Shown one piece after another: positions 1-12,372 of a DNA stretch of 64,000 nucleotides. Each line of letters starts with the position of its first letter. Positions within the stretch are counted from its first letter, which is position 1. The DNA comes from Hepsetus odoe (Eukaryota; Chordata; Actinopteri; Characiformes; Hepsetidae). Position numbers and translations under genes: made by a program. The notes beneath the pieces are model-generated. The model saw nothing but the letters and a program-made list of their open reading frames with translations, had not been told where the DNA came from and did not search any database. The stretch lies in NCBI GenBank assembly GCA_017165825.1, contig CM029381.1, positions 3,375,759 to 3,439,758 on the forward strand. The letters run 5' to 3'.

Positions 1-600
1 GCTACTTGTTGTGGGGCATAAATGTGTCAACGGTCAATTTCCTTCAGTCCAAGAAAGGTTGTAAAGTAATCTTAAATGAACTTGCTTAGTTGGTTTCTGC
101 TGACTTTGACTTTGAACATTCCTACATGCATAAAAAACCCTTACTTTAATATACACAGTACAGAGTATAAAATAAAAAATACAGACTCTAAAAGGTACTA
201 AAAGTTAAAATGACTGACTTTGCAGGAAATTCCTACCAGCATGGGGAAAAAAAAATCTGATAAAAGCTGAAGAACTGATTCAACTTTTTAGTCAAGTAAA
301 AGTTAAAAGTACAGACTCTGAAAAGCACTTAAGAGTATTAAAGTAAAAAGCACAGACTTTGAAGGACATTCTTCTCCAACTTATTTTCCTCCTTTATATC
401 TTTTATGTCATTCACGTCTTTGGTCCGCAACAAGAAAATGTCTTTTCTGTGTGTTTTTGTCCTTTCAGGCTGAAACCGGTCTTGAAACATGGACAAATCT
501 CCAAATGCATTAAAACTGAAGTCAGGAGTCTGAAAATGTAAAAAGTCGAAGGCAAGCGAAGGTAGTAAATGTAAAAAATAAATATAAATACTCAAAGTAC
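1..600. repeat. AT-rich dispersed repeat, first copy
   Basis: No gene is seen. The stretch carries short phrases of the type 'aaagtacagactctgaaaag' and 'cagtacagagtataaaa' repeated several times, which look like a decayed dispersed element. Parts of it (about 138-180 and 476-546) recur next to each other at 2020-2126, so the unit exists elsewhere in a shortened form. The element class is not recognised. Confidence 0.4.
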
Positions 601-2375
601 TGACAACTGATATCTACTTAAGGACGGAAACTATTTGTACTTTGTGACTAAAGTCAGTGAAGCCCTGCGGTCCCGTGGTTTGCTTTAAGTAAGGTCCACA
701 TATGTGAGAAAACACACAGCACAGTCAGACTGATGGGAAATCCATTGCAGTCCACTCAGTCTACACTTTTCCCACTTTTTGTCCCATTGTTTCCACCACA
801 GCGCCCCCCCCCCCCCCCCTTCAAGGCAACTGAGTGAGCCATTTGCATGCTGTTTGAGAGGTATGTGTGTGTGGAACTTCTGTAGTAGTGTGTATTTGGA
901 GAGAAAGAGAGGATGGAGTGGGATTTGTGTGTGTGTGTGATATTGTTCATGTCCACCTGCCTCTATTTCAGAGAGGAAAGCCCTTAAAATAATAAACACA
1001 ATAGAGCAGGACAAAAATAGGGTCACATCCTGTTATCAGTGACCTCCTCTAGACACGAGACTAAATGTGTTTGCATGTGTGTGTGTTTATGCAGGCATCA
1101 GCATTTTTTTTCTGAAACAATAGCCAATAACCAATCAATAGCCTCCCCAGCTGTAACATTGCTGTGGGGATTTGATTGCATTCAGCTACGAGAGTAGAGA
1201 CTTAGAGTGGATGACTGGATTCCATTTATGAACTTCATGAAGCTCCATCCCCACCAGAGAACAAAGTTCCACTGCTTCAGAACCCCAGTTTTTAGAAGCT
1301 TCAGCCTCTCCAGAGCTTATTTGGAGGTCATCCATAGCAACCCATTCCATTAGCCATGATTTTCTGATGTAAGTTGATCAGTCAAACGTTGCTCCTTTAG
1401 CTTAGAAATAGAGCTACCAGGGTAATGTTGCTGACAACAGAGCATCTCTATTAATTTAACAAAACATCACTAAAAGTTCTGCCCAAATCATATCCAGATC
1501 ATTGCTGAGGAGGTGCTGACTTAATGTTAATGTGGTCAATAATCAAGTCACGTTGAGGCGAATGTGTTGAAGAACCAGACTGAACTTTTGTGAACAACTT
1601 CCAGCTCAGCATTTGTAACAGAGACACTCTGTGAGGAGGCCTTAGCATTCAAATGCCCAAAATCTATATACCGTTTAATGATTTTATGAGTTTAGGAAGT
1701 TGTTTCACTTTTGAAACTTTGCCCTGTTGTAGACAATCAGCTAAGCCACTATTGGGAGTCTAACTATTGCTTTGTTAGCTTAGAAATGCAGCTATGAGCC
1801 CTGGCTCAGGTTGAAGTAGATTCAGAGAAATTGGGATACACAATACTGTAAAAAAAATCTTGAGCCATTCCTCACTTTTTAATATTTTGCTTCCAAAGAT
1901 CCAAATTTTTTTAATGTTTGGTTGAGGAATAGGTATCCAGGCTTCCTGAAGGACAAAGTTTTTGTTTCTCATTTTCAGTACAGTCCCTTAACCTGAGCAG
2001 TATGATTGTTTTTGTTAACTTTAATATACAGAGTACAGAGTATAAAAAAAATACTGGTCTTGAAACATGGACAAATCTCCAGATTCATTAAAACTGAAGT
2101 CAGGAGTCTGAAAATGTAAAAAGTCTCCAGGCTTCATGAAGGACAAAGTTTTTGTTTCTCATTTTCAGTACAGTCCCTGTACCTGAGCAGTATGATTGCT
2201 TTTTTTTTTTGTTTGTTTGTTTGTTTTTGGTTATTCCACACAGTGACTACGTGTGAACCTTGAAGTGTCTAATTTAGGACATGAAGCACTGAAGAAACAG
2301 GTGCAGATTCCTTCCAAAAACTTTAACAGAAAACAGCATTGAAGCAAAAACAGGAAAAATCTGATTTAACCAACT
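601..2375. other. Non-genic stretch
   Basis: No exon-like or conserved coding sequence is seen. It contains a poly-C run at 804-819 and two copies of a short dispersed repeat near 1939-2007 and 2130-2198. These share the phrase 'gaaggacaaagtttttg' and are separated by the shortened copy of the 138-546 element. Confidence 0.5.
1939..2198. repeat. Direct repeat pair around a deletion-copy element
   Basis: About 69 bp at 1939-2007 recurs nearly exactly at 2130-2198, 191 bp downstream. Between them, 2020-2126 joins two pieces that lie about 300 bp apart near the start of the window (138-180 and 476-546). This looks like insertion or duplication of a deletion derivative. The same phrase also occurs, more diverged, near 6651-6705 and 26283-26352 on the opposite strand and 12300-12372 on this strand. 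Confidence 0.55.
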
Positions 2376-2376
2376 T

Positions 2377-2612
2377 GGGGCAGTGGTGGCCTAGTGGTAG
2401 GGAGTTTGCCCTTGGATCGGAAGATTGTGGGTTTGATTCCCTCACCAGTAGGTTGCCCTGAGGTACCCTTGACCAAGGTACCGTCCCTGTCACTGCTCCC
2501 TGGGTGCTTTCAATAGCTGCCCCCTGCTACATGTGTATGGGTGAAACTCAGAATTTAATTTGTGTTGTGCTGTGCTGCGTTTCACAATGTTGAGAATAGT
2601 TATTTTCACTTA
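2377..2612 (+). repeat. tRNA-derived SINE copy 1
   Basis: Head 'ggggcagtggtggcctagtg' matches a tRNA-like A box and 'gggtttgattccc' near 2429-2441 a B box. The body phrases 'gttgccctgaggtaccctt' and 'ccctgctacatgtgtatggg' are shared with all later copies. This is a mobile retroelement, not a tRNA gene. Confidence 0.75.
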
Positions 2613-2616
2613 ACTT

Positions 2617-3164
2617 TTAAACCAGTTTGGTTTCATTTCAGAAAAGTAGTTCTAATTGTCACTTTATGAATCAGACACCACCATCTATAAGTAGCAAACA
2701 CATATTCCAATGTTGTCTGTGTCCGAACTCATGATGTTTTTTCCTGCTTCAATAATTAACACCCACATTTCATATCCTGTATTGCTCATAATTCTTACAG
2801 ACATGGTAAAATTACATAACACCACCTACCACTTCCACACTTTTCACTGCAGAGTCTTTCTAATGCCTGCTTCTTTTACATCTTTGGGATGGATATTTCC
2901 CCAGGCGGGCCTTGAGGGGTTTGGGGGGTGGGGGGTTTGGTTCTAGCCAAGATGACTCTGTTAACCCCCTGGGGCTGCTGGGCGGTTAAAGAGGAGCTGG
3001 TAATAGTTGTAGATAAAAGGTGCTGTGTGCGAAAGTGGTGTTGGGTTTCTTTGGGGGAGACCTTCAGTGTGCAAGCCTTGAGTGGAAGCACTCTTAAATC
3101 AGTACAAACTGAAAAGCTGGAATGCTGCTTGTGTGGGGGAGGAACACACATGCACACAGGCGCG

Positions 3165-3228
<64 letters not shown>

Positions 3229-4130
3229 CACACAACCCACTAATGACTCTTTATTACCATTCAAAAGAGTTCAATTTAATATTTAGAAGATGAAACATGA
3301 AAGAATATATATATATTTATATATTCTGAGATTTGTTCTTTCTCAAAAGAAACAGCTAATTCATGTAATTGCTTTATGCAACCTTGCAAAAACTCCTATG
3401 GAGTGATTGTAATATAAATAAAGAATGAAATATGCAGACCCTCAAACTGCTATTAATTGCATACATATTTACTGGGTTTATGGCTAGAAAATAAACAAGG
3501 CTCCTACAGTAATTCACTGTAAATTTATTTTGTAACAGAAATTTTGAGCTGTAGTGTCTCAAACGAGAATTAGAAATGCACCCAGATATTTAATTTATTA
3601 ACAAGAACACAATGAAGAACACTTTTAGTCAAGTGATTAAGATTTTCCTTTGTGCTGTGGTGTAACTTTAATTTGACTTACTTTTTTTTACCTTTCCTTT
3701 TAATAGAAAATTTGCATGCACTTTAAAACAGTACTTCGTTCATTTTGTGAAAGCAGTGCAGGAGTGATTTCCCAGGTAGTGAAAGCAGCTGCACTTTAGA
3801 TGACCTTCGTCTCCGGCACTGGTGGGATTTTGCTGCAGCTGCATTTTTTTCATATTAAAGAAATGCTGTTTTACTGATAAATGTGATGGAGGTTTGGGTG
3901 CAGGAGGAAACGTTTCCATCTTTGGCGCAGACCAAAAAAAAGCTTTCAGAGGAAGAACTGAATGACCACCCACTCAGAGCAGAGGAGTTGAGATGTGTGT
4001 GTTGTTTTGATTCAGATGCTGCTGTCAGAGGGAGTCGTTCTGTAAAGCCCTGCTGGAGCTGCATTTGTTGTAGAAGGAGATTTGCTTGACATTTGCGAGA
4101 AGTTTTTACACCCTGACAGTAATGGTTGTT
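2617..4130. other. Non-genic stretch
   Basis: Apart from the CA run no feature is recognised. Short open frames near 3740-4090 show no family resemblance and no splice-site context. Confidence 0.5.
3169..3238. repeat. (CA)n microsatellite
   Basis: Long CA dinucleotide run with one CG interruption near its end. Open frames on either strand here are repeat artefacts. Confidence 0.95.
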
Positions 4131-4134
4131 AAGG

Positions 4135-4490
4135 GATTCAGTATGAATCAGGCTGACAGTAATGAGCGTAGAGTAGCTTTAATCCAGTATGAATTTGCAG
4201 TGTATAGATATTACAGTTTGATACAACGGGGGGGGGGGGGTAGTTAATCCAGTATGATTTTTCAGTCTGAATGTAATAATTGTGGGGTGATTTAATCCAG
4301 TATGAATCTGCAGGCTGTAGCTTTTTCTGGATGACACTGCTGAAGGCTTTTTTTAACCAGTGTGAATTTGCAATGTTACAATCTTACTCTGCCTAGATAT
4401 TTTAATCCAGTATGAATCTGCAAGGTGTTGTTTTTACATTTTGACAGTAATGACTTGGAGGTCTCTTTAATTTGGTATGGATTTTCACCT
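4135..4490 (+). repeat. Dimeric higher-order tandem repeat, array A
   Basis: Seven copies of a motif near CCAGTATGAATCTGCA start at about 4135, 4181, 4246, 4293, 4354, 4403 and 4468. The gaps alternate short and long (46, 65, 47, 61, 49, 65), so the true unit is a dimer of about 111 bp. Units are diverged. A related array, mostly inverted, lies at 29649-29951. Confidence 0.75.
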
Positions 4491-4567
4491 TGTTTTTTTA
4501 TTCTAACAGCTATAGCTGTGGAGAAATATTAATTTGACTTGCTTCATCGGTTGATTTTAATCAAAGT

Positions 4568-4599
4568 TAAAAGAAGTCTTTCGCCCTAGACTTCTTTTA
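4568..4599. other. Perfect 12-bp inverted repeat
   Basis: Left arm 4568-4579 and right arm 4588-4599 are perfect complements around an 8-base loop. It lies just past the higher-order repeat array. No function is evident. Confidence 0.6.
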
Positions 4600-5957
4600 G
4601 CAAGAAGCAAGATACAGAGCAGCCAGTCAGAAAATACATAATTGATATAAATCAGTCTTTAAAGCAGTTTGTTTAAATCAACTGAATGTATAGAGATTGG
4701 AAATGGACATGCATACATCTTTTTGGCTCCTAAATGACATAAGTGGACCTTAATGACATTACATTTTCAGGATTTGCCCCAAAACACAGCTGCCATGTTG
4801 TGTGCTGTGATTTAATATTTTCTTCTGCAGTGCAAATGGGAAGTTCATGTAAATGCAATGCAGCCTAATAAAAACTTCACAACCAGGCAATTAGTGGGTG
4901 CTCCCTGAGTAATTATTTTTTGCCCCCTTGTCTAATTGGTCCTTCTGCCGGGCCTGGTTTCTGACCTTCTAAATGCAAAACAGCAGAGGCATTTACAAGC
5001 GCAAGATGAAATGGACAGATGTTTCCAGAGGACTGAGAGAACGTCTGGCCTGTTGGATCCTACAGAAGACTGACGAGTAACGTCTGCTCCCACATAAGCA
5101 AAGTGCTAAAGCAGCAAGGCTGGTCTGAATGAAGTTTCTTTTCTGTGTAAAAATACCATTCTGAGCCAGCACATGAACAGGAATCCACCACTTCAGTGGA
5201 CATTTGTCACTACATTATTTTTAACCCATTTTATAAAATGTCGAATGCTTATGCTAACTCAGGAGCTCTCAGTGCATACAACAATAAGGGCAGCATGAAT
5301 ATTGTTTTTTGTTGTGAGAGAAAACATGGCAGCATATAGAAAGGTTTGTTCCAGGTGCTGACTCATTTTACTGTGACCAAAGTGGTCTTCTTGCATTGGG
5401 GAAAGGGTTTTAATGAAATAATGGGAGCAGAAATAGAGCACTTGGGAAATGCTGGGCAGTAAATGTTAAATTTGTATAAAGTATAAATATAGTATGTAAG
5501 GTGGCTTATGCTTTTTAATGTTTTTCAGTACTCGTTGACAGATTGATAATGCTTATATTATTCCATGTTTTTGAGACTTTTGAGAGTTTTGAAGCTTTGA
5601 TAAAACAGATTTAGTTTAGTAGGATGAAAATGCAGTTGTTCCTGCAATAATGTGACAGATTGCTGATGAAGTTCAGGATAGTTCACAAATGCTCCCTGAG
5701 AACCAGTTCTGCTGTTGTCTGAAACGGCTGCCTGTAATGGTGAGGTTTTGTTCATTTTTATAGTCATAGAGTCCTAAACTACAAGTCTGCACCACATAAA
5801 ACCTGGTTTGAGAAGTTTAAGAGATTTCACAAACGATAAGAGCTATTTGAGAAACTATTGAGTTGTAGAAGCCAAATTTGGACTATTTTCTGGCTGATAA
5901 CTTGGTTGAAACAGATTAGGTTTTTCTTGGACTCTATTTTAAATCTGTGAACTAAGA
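4600..5957. other. Non-genic stretch
   Basis: AT-rich DNA without a recognisable gene, RNA or repeat family. Confidence 0.45.
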
Positions 5958-5959
5958 GT

Positions 5960-6184
5960 GGGGCAGCGGTGGCCTAGTGGTTAGAGTGTTGGCTGCATGA
6001 TTGGAAGGTTGTGGGTTCAAACCCCTTCCCAATAGGTTGCCCTGAGCAAGGTGCCGTCCCTGTCGCTGCTCCCAGGGCACTTTCAATGGTGTTTGAGTGT
6101 GCATGGGTTAAATGCAGAGGTCCAGTTTCATTGTGGTCTGCTGTGCTGTGACCTCGCAATGACAAGGGTTGTCACTTTCACTTA
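5960..6184 (+). repeat. tRNA-derived SINE copy 2
   Basis: Same family as the copy near 2.4 kb. It has 'gggcagcggtggcctagtgg' at the head and a B-box-like 'gggttcaaacccc', and ends in 'tcactttcactta'. Confidence 0.75.
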
Positions 6185-6707
6185 AGATGATGGGGTAGAC
6201 CCTGGACCATTATGATTCTGATTTATTGCTGTTAAAGCAACTTCTTTTCTTGTGCATTTTCAACAGCTCGTTGATTCAAAGGCCTGAGATTGACCTTGGG
6301 ATCCAGATGGCCTTTGTCTCTGTTGAACCCCATCTGGCCTCATTTGGCCTCATTTCAAAAACTACTAAAAACTACTACTCATTTCAATCAAAACTACAAG
6401 TCTGTAGTCACCCAAATCTTTTCGGTATATACCTCCCCAAAACTTATCCCAGTCTTCAGCTCTTTGAAAACTGATTGGCTTCTTAGAAAAGCTAGTTGTT
6501 TTCTATCAACAGATTTGCTAACAGGTTAATTGGCTAATCTGGTTACATTAAGTTTTAGACCTTACTGAATAAACCAGTAAAAAGTAACATATTTTCTCCT
6601 ATGACCTTCAAATTGCCTTGTTGGTGCAAAAATACTATGAAACTGCTCAGGTACTAAACTGAAAATGAGAGCCAGAAACTTTGTGCCTCAGGAAGCCTGG
6701 AGAACTA

Positions 6708-8347
6708 TAGTTGAGGCAAAAAATTATTAGCCCCCTAGGAATTATGGAACATATTTCTAAACTTCTTCCCAATGTTTGCAGCATTGATGAAACTGGATAT
6801 AAGCAAACATTCACCAGTGCTATTTAGAAGCTTTTGGTACATTTTTTAATATAAAATACATTTTTAGGCTTGCTTTATATCAAATATAGTAAAAAATGGT
6901 GTGGTCAAAAATATTAGCCCCATGTGTATGTTTGCTTTCAAAACACACCTACAGTAATTAACCAATCAGCTTTGAAACCACACCTGTGCAGTCAGTTGGC
7001 TTCCAAACAACACCTACAGACAATTGGCGTCCTAACAACATTCAATCAGCATAAAAAGACTCCAAGGAACAGGGCACTTGAACACATGAGAGGGACTACT
7101 GTTACTCAACATGCCAAAGACAAAGGAAATCAGTCTGGAGCTCAGAAAGAAGATAGCAGAGGCCCATGATAAGGGGGAAGGCTACACTGCCATTTCCAAG
7201 CGATTCACAGTGTCTAGAACTGCTGTACGTTGCATCATTACCAAGTACAAGGAGACAAATTCTGTAAGAAACAAACGTGGCCGTGGCTGTAAGCACAGGA
7301 TTTCAAGACCTCTGGAGAGGAAAATAGTCAGAGATGTCAGCAAGGAGCCCCGGAAATCTGCCAAGATGATTATTGCTGACCTGGCCTCTTCTGGAGTTGA
7401 TTTTTCAAGGAACACAGTTGTGAGGGCTCTTCATCGTGGTGGGTTTCAGGGCCATCGTCCCAGAAGAACCCCTTTACTCAAAGAGCGGCACATCACAACC
7501 CGACTGAGGTTTGCCTGTGAACATTTTAAAGGTAAAGATGAGTTTTGGACGTCTGTGCTTTGGTCTGATGAGACTTTTTATGTTTACTTATGTTTACTTA
7601 TGTTTGGCGAAGAAAGGGAGAGGCCTTCAACCCTAGGAACACAGTTTGCACAGTTAAACATGGTGGTTGTAGCATCATGCTGAGGGGCTGTTTTGCAGCC
7701 TTAGGAACAGGGAGCCATGTTCGGGTGCATGGCATCATGAAAAAAGAAAATGATGTTGACATTTTGAGGGAGAATATGCAGAAATCTGCTCGTAGTCTAG
7801 GCTTAGGTCGTTGCTGGGTCTTCCAGCAAGACAATGACCCAAAGCATACATCGAAATTAGTCCAACAGTTCCTCAAGGATACCAAAACCAAGATCCTGGA
7901 GGGGTCCGCACAGAGCCCAGACCTCAATCCTATTGAGAATCTGTGGCGGGTGCTCAAAGTGAATGTCCATGCTCGGAAACCATGCAATTTCGACCAGCTA
8001 GAACAATTTGCAATGGGAGAATGGGCCAAAATCCCTCAGGAGACCTGTGCCAACCTAGTAAAGAACTACTCTAAGAGATTGTTGTCAGTTGTGGCTCAGA
8101 AAGGGTACACTATTGACTATTAATGGCCAGGGAGCTAATAATTTTGGATGTCTCATTTTTGCCCTTTCTTGTTTCAACTCAATAAAATATCAATAAAATA
8201 TCCTAATTAAACCTAGTGGACATTTAATTTTTTATAGTGTATTTGTTTCCAAAATAACAAACACTTGTTGTTAATGGACATTTTCATGGAGGAATCAAGA
8301 GTGTTGTCTAATTTCATAAGGGGGGCTAATAATTTTGGCCTCAACTG
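6708..8347 (+). mobile_element. Tc1-like DNA transposon with inverted ends
   Basis: The ends are inverted copies of each other: 'tagttgaggcaaaaaatta' at the left and its near complement finishing at 8347. A TA dinucleotide flanks each side (6706-6707 and 8348-8349), the target duplication expected of Tc1/mariner elements. The inside carries a DDE transposase gene in two frames. Length is about 1640 bp, normal for a full Tc1-like element. The left flank is itself part of a dispersed repeat, so the element landed in older repeat DNA. Confidence 0.9.
7111..8123 (+). pseudogene. Tc1-like transposase, frameshifted
   Basis: The first part (7111-7683) opens with MPKTKEISLELRKKI. It carries the paired helix-turn-helix DNA-binding region ('GYTAISKRFTVSRTAVRC') and reaches the first catalytic Asp in VLWSDET. 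The second part (in frame from 7590 to 8123) holds the second Asp in QQDNDPKHTSK and the Glu in SPDLNPIENLW, so the DD(34)E catalytic set is present but split. At the break a 10-base phrase 'acttatgttt' stands in tandem near 7579-7605, shifting the frame. About ten residues usually found between SDET and YVWRRKG are also missing. The protein would normally cut and paste the element in the nucleus; this copy looks inactive. Confidence 0.9.
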
Positions 8348-11190
8348 TATACCTCACCAAACATAACAATTTCAAAGGCATTTCAAAGCCTATACGGATG
8401 TTAGTGGAGGTTCCTGTGTGGGTTGAGTCCATTTCTTACCCCTAATTTCCTCCCACTCTGTTTCCCACTATGCTTTTTATTCTTTTTTTCCCCTTCTGCT
8501 CTGATTTGTGACCTGTCCATCATGAAAGGATGAAAGGCCTTGTCTCTCGCAGAGCAGAGGAACCCGCAATCCAGCGAAGAAGTAATGTGTTTGGTTTGTT
8601 TTGTTGCGTTGCTACGCTTGGGTCAGTGGCCTCCCCCTCCCGACCTCTTTGAAGTGGTGCCTGGGCCGAGTCTCCAACCTCAGACCTGTCACACGTTATC
8701 AGCACTCCATCTCAAAGACTTTCAGACTGACCTGAGGTCAGCGAGAGTTGTGTGTGGAGTTTAAGAGCTGGATTAGGAGGTCGACGGTGCATATCAGGGT
8801 CTCTAAACTCTACCCTGCAACAGCACTCTAAACTGCACATGCGAGGGAGTTTCCCAGAAAGAGGTGAAGGACAGATTAATGTCATCCAGGTGAAAAAGGA
8901 ATTCTCAGCACCATCTCAGATTTTGTTCAAAGTTTACATAGTGTTTGGGGAAAGTCTAGGAACAGTGTTTCTAGATGTATTTATTCATTTATTTTTTGCT
9001 GTTTCTATTTTTAAAAACATTAATATCTTCTAAATAAAATATCTAATATAAAAGTATTTTTTCTAACTTCACCAAACTCTGTAGGATGGAGGACAAACTG
9101 AACCACTAAAGTTTCTACTGCATGCCTATTGATTTCGCATGTGGCTCTGAAAAAGTGCAGAATTTCTAAAAGATAGTGCTATTGATCATTTTTTTGCACC
9201 CACAAGGTATGAGATTTTATTTTTTCTTTAAATAGATAGAAATGTATAGAAAATCTGTGATATAAAGATAAATGTTTTGTCTGGGCTCATGTAATTGTAG
9301 GTTATTAATGCAAGTTATATTCTCTACTTTCAGGGATTTCAGAGGCATTAACTCGCTCTGATGGACTCTATTTTCGATGCCGTGGTTACATTTAAGATCC
9401 CATATAAAAAGATGTTTCATTCTGAAAAAAAATAATTTTTTTTTTTTATGTGGCCTAAAAAACTATCAGGCCTTGTTTTACTCATAATATCTTAAATATA
9501 GGCACAAAAAGGCACAAAGAGATTGCTTTTGTTAAGGAAACCTCTGTACAAACAAACTGAGTTTACAATGCGTTCTGTAGAACCTTTCTTCTATGGTAAG
9601 ACTAGAAATATTGCTTTTGAGGATATTAAGGCCCAAATGCAGCTTCCCAGGTAAGCTATTTTTGAGACTAACATAATGAAATTCTAATAAGGGGAATAAG
9701 GGATTCGAACACATTTTGCAGGCTTTGGTTATGATTGCAGAGAAGATATGAATAAAAAAAAAAAAACAACAATAATTAGTTATCGAATCATCTGTTATCT
9801 GAGCCACTAATTCTATCCTCATAAGGCGAAAGGCAGAGAAACATCCTGGACAGGTTGTCAGTCTGTTACAGTACACATAAAAAATAAAATAAATGAAATA
9901 AAATAGGCAAGAGAAATAGTAATAGGGAGTGAGAGAGTGCAGGGAGGCCTTCCAAGTGTGTGTTATTGTAACCTAGATACAAGCTGAAATAGGGGCTCCT
10001 GCCAGAGGGGCGGACCTCCTGCCCAGTTAGGCGGGGCTTGTGGAAGCCCCTGACTGCTCTGAGAGTTTGGAGGTGGAGCTGTAAGTGATGGGGGAGGGGA
10101 AAGTGCTTCCAGGCTGCAGCATAGACCCATTCAGTAAGGCACTGGGGTGAGGAAGGAGCCGTTCGTTCGGGACAGGGAGACAAAATCACTTCCAGAAATG
10201 GTTAGAGCTCTTTCTTTTCCTGCTCTTCTTATGCTTCATATACTTACCCTCAGCAGCTTAGTAGAAGGTGTCCTGCTCTGTGGAAAGGTCTGTGGGGTTT
10301 TGTAGCACTCATGCTTTGTTTCTTGTATTGTAATACTTCTGAAATAAAGTGACCCCTGTAGTTGAGGTGATGGAGTTGATAAGATCGTACAGCTGACAGA
10401 AGTTTAAGATTTTCTTGCTCTATGAAGACTCAAAGGTGTGCTGGAATTTGGGCATCTGGATCCAGATGTGTGGAACCTCTGGTTCTGTTTAGGGATGAAG
10501 GGCTTCCTTAGCTGGTGTGTGAGAGAAGTTTGGAAAGGCTGGTAAAAGATCAATCTGTCCTAAACCCCTGCAACAGCTTAGCTACAGTAATGAACTAGTG
10601 TGTTTATGTGTTGATGTAATGTATTAGTCAGGGAGCACCAGTGTCAGACGGTAAGGGTCTTCATGACTCTATTTTTTTGTGACATTTCTGTGACAGATGG
10701 CTGTTTGGCTTCAGTTTCCAAAGTGATTAATCTCCTGCATGGCCACTACACTGTAAAATACACCTCCTGGTTGTTATTTGGACACAGCTGTGCTGAGTAA
10801 AATATAGGCAGTGTAATCACATTTTCAATGTGGCCACCTAATTGGACATTGGATGTCTAAAAGAGCATATTTACAGACTTTGAATACTCATTGGTATTAA
10901 CTGGTAATTCAATCTAACAATTGATAGTGATTTTAAGTACTTTTAAAGCTGCAGTTCTGAAAACGTCCAGTAGGAAGTATTAATGTTCAGCCACTGACGT
11001 GCCATATGTTGCTTTAGAAGATGCTATTGTAGCTTCTTGTTCAATTGCAGATTTCTTGCACCATTTCCTTGGTAAATGAGTAAAGTCAGCATATCAGAAT
11101 GCAATACTTATGTGTCACCATTCCTATATTGGCGTCAGCAGAATTGATAATGATGACATTTATAATTCTGAAATATTCATAAAATTATAA
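8348..11190. other. Non-genic stretch
   Basis: No gene is recognised. Short A-rich and T-rich runs occur near 9425-9450, 9755-9770 and 9880-9905. Open frames of about 90-115 codons here lack any conserved motif. Confidence 0.45.
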
Positions 11191-11199
11191 AATGAATGC

Positions 11200-11379
11200 A
11201 TCCATTCGGACGGGGGGAGGACGGGGGATGCACCCTGGACAGGTCGCCAGCCCATCGCAGGGAGGAGCGAGACTGGGACGGCACCTTGCTCAAGAGTACC
11301 TCAGGGCAACCCACTGGGAAGGGGTTCGAACCCCCGATCATGTGGCCAACGCCCTAACCGCTAGGCCACCACTGCCCCT
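11200..11379 (-). repeat. tRNA-derived SINE copy 3 with adjoining repeat
   Basis: Read on the minus strand, 11379 to 11276 gives the SINE head: the complement of 'ctaggccaccactgcccc' is the A-box region, and 'ggggttcgaacccc' the B box. The part at about 11215-11275 ('caccctggacaggtcgccag') belongs to another common fish repeat. Confidence 0.7.
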
Positions 11380-11439
11380 GATGAATGCATATAGAGTAAA
11401 TTCATGCAATGTTATTTATATTTTGATGTAATTTGAGAT

Positions 11440-11486
11440 GGATAGATAGATAGATAGATAGATAATTTATTGGATGGATGGATGGA
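11440..11486. repeat. (GATA)n and (GGAT)n microsatellite
   Basis: Tandem GATA units followed by tandem GGAT units. Confidence 0.9.
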
Positions 11487-11739
11487 AAAAACAGGGAATG
11501 AGTAAAATGAGTTGATAAAATATTATATTGCTTTTTTATTAAATTTAAGGGACTTAAGTTAAGGAACTCTTAATTCACAGTGAATTCACAATAACTGATG
11601 ATTACACTCAACCAGTGATTACATTACAGTAACTTTCTTCACTCCAACTCTGGCATTTAACACTTATCTGCTGAAGGCAGAGGTGTAATTTAAAAGGAGC
11701 ATGGGGGAAGGGGGCTTCCCTCTATAAGGAACAAATACC

Positions 11740-11771
11740 CCCCCCCCCCCCAAAAGAAAAAAAAAAAAAAC
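11740..11771. repeat. Poly-C then poly-A tract
   Basis: A run of about 14 C is followed closely by a run of about 15 A. Length in such tracts is error-prone. Confidence 0.8.
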
Positions 11772-12294
11772 AGCAGACACACACAGATTTACATTGCCAT
11801 CACAGCATATACACTCATACAGTACATGTGCAATGTTTGTGAAGACGCTGTCTTCTCTCTCTGACCTCTGTATGCCCATGCCAAGTAGGCCCCCTTGGAG
11901 GATGTTTGTGTGCCTCTTCCCCTATTTCCGTCGCCCACTCAGCTTTGTGTCTCCCCGCATTCCCCCGGCGGATCCATGGTGACACTATTGTTAGGGGTTT
12001 CCTGGTTGGAGGAGCTGGATGGCTTCATAAGTTCCTCCAACTGTCATCTGCGAGGAGCTTGATACAGGGAATTAGCCCTTTTTTTTGTTGAATTTGGATC
12101 TTGTCAGCATCTTAGCAAGAAAGAATGGACAGGGATTGTCCAGTCAACAGGATGCTCACCAAGCCCTTGAAAGCACATTCTGCTACTTTAAACGAATAAT
12201 GTTTCTGTCTTGCTAGCTTGTAAGCTTCCTCTACTCCCTCATTTCTTCATATTTTGCCATTAAATAGCTAGTCTTTCTTGTAGTTTCTTAATGT

Positions 12295-12372
12295 GTTGTT
12301 GAGGAATTGTTCTCCAGGATTTCTGAAGGTCAAAGTTTTTGGCTCTCACATTCAGTGCAGTCTGTGTAGCTG
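12295..12372 (+). repeat. Dispersed repeat related to 1939-2007
   Basis: Contains 'ttctgaaggtcaaagttttt' and 'cattcagtgcagtctg', a diverged version of the repeat near 2 kb. The surrounding DNA to about 12660 ends in 'cagttttgcataggactgta', also found near 32340 ('acttttgcatagtattgta'). This suggests a non-autonomous DNA element. Confidence 0.45.

Noticed and set aside
2388..2441. tRNA-like A and B boxes in the 'ggcctagtgg' repeats as tRNA genes
   Set aside because: The boxes occur in many copies joined to a constant non-tRNA body and cannot form a cloverleaf with a proper acceptor stem; they are SINE heads.
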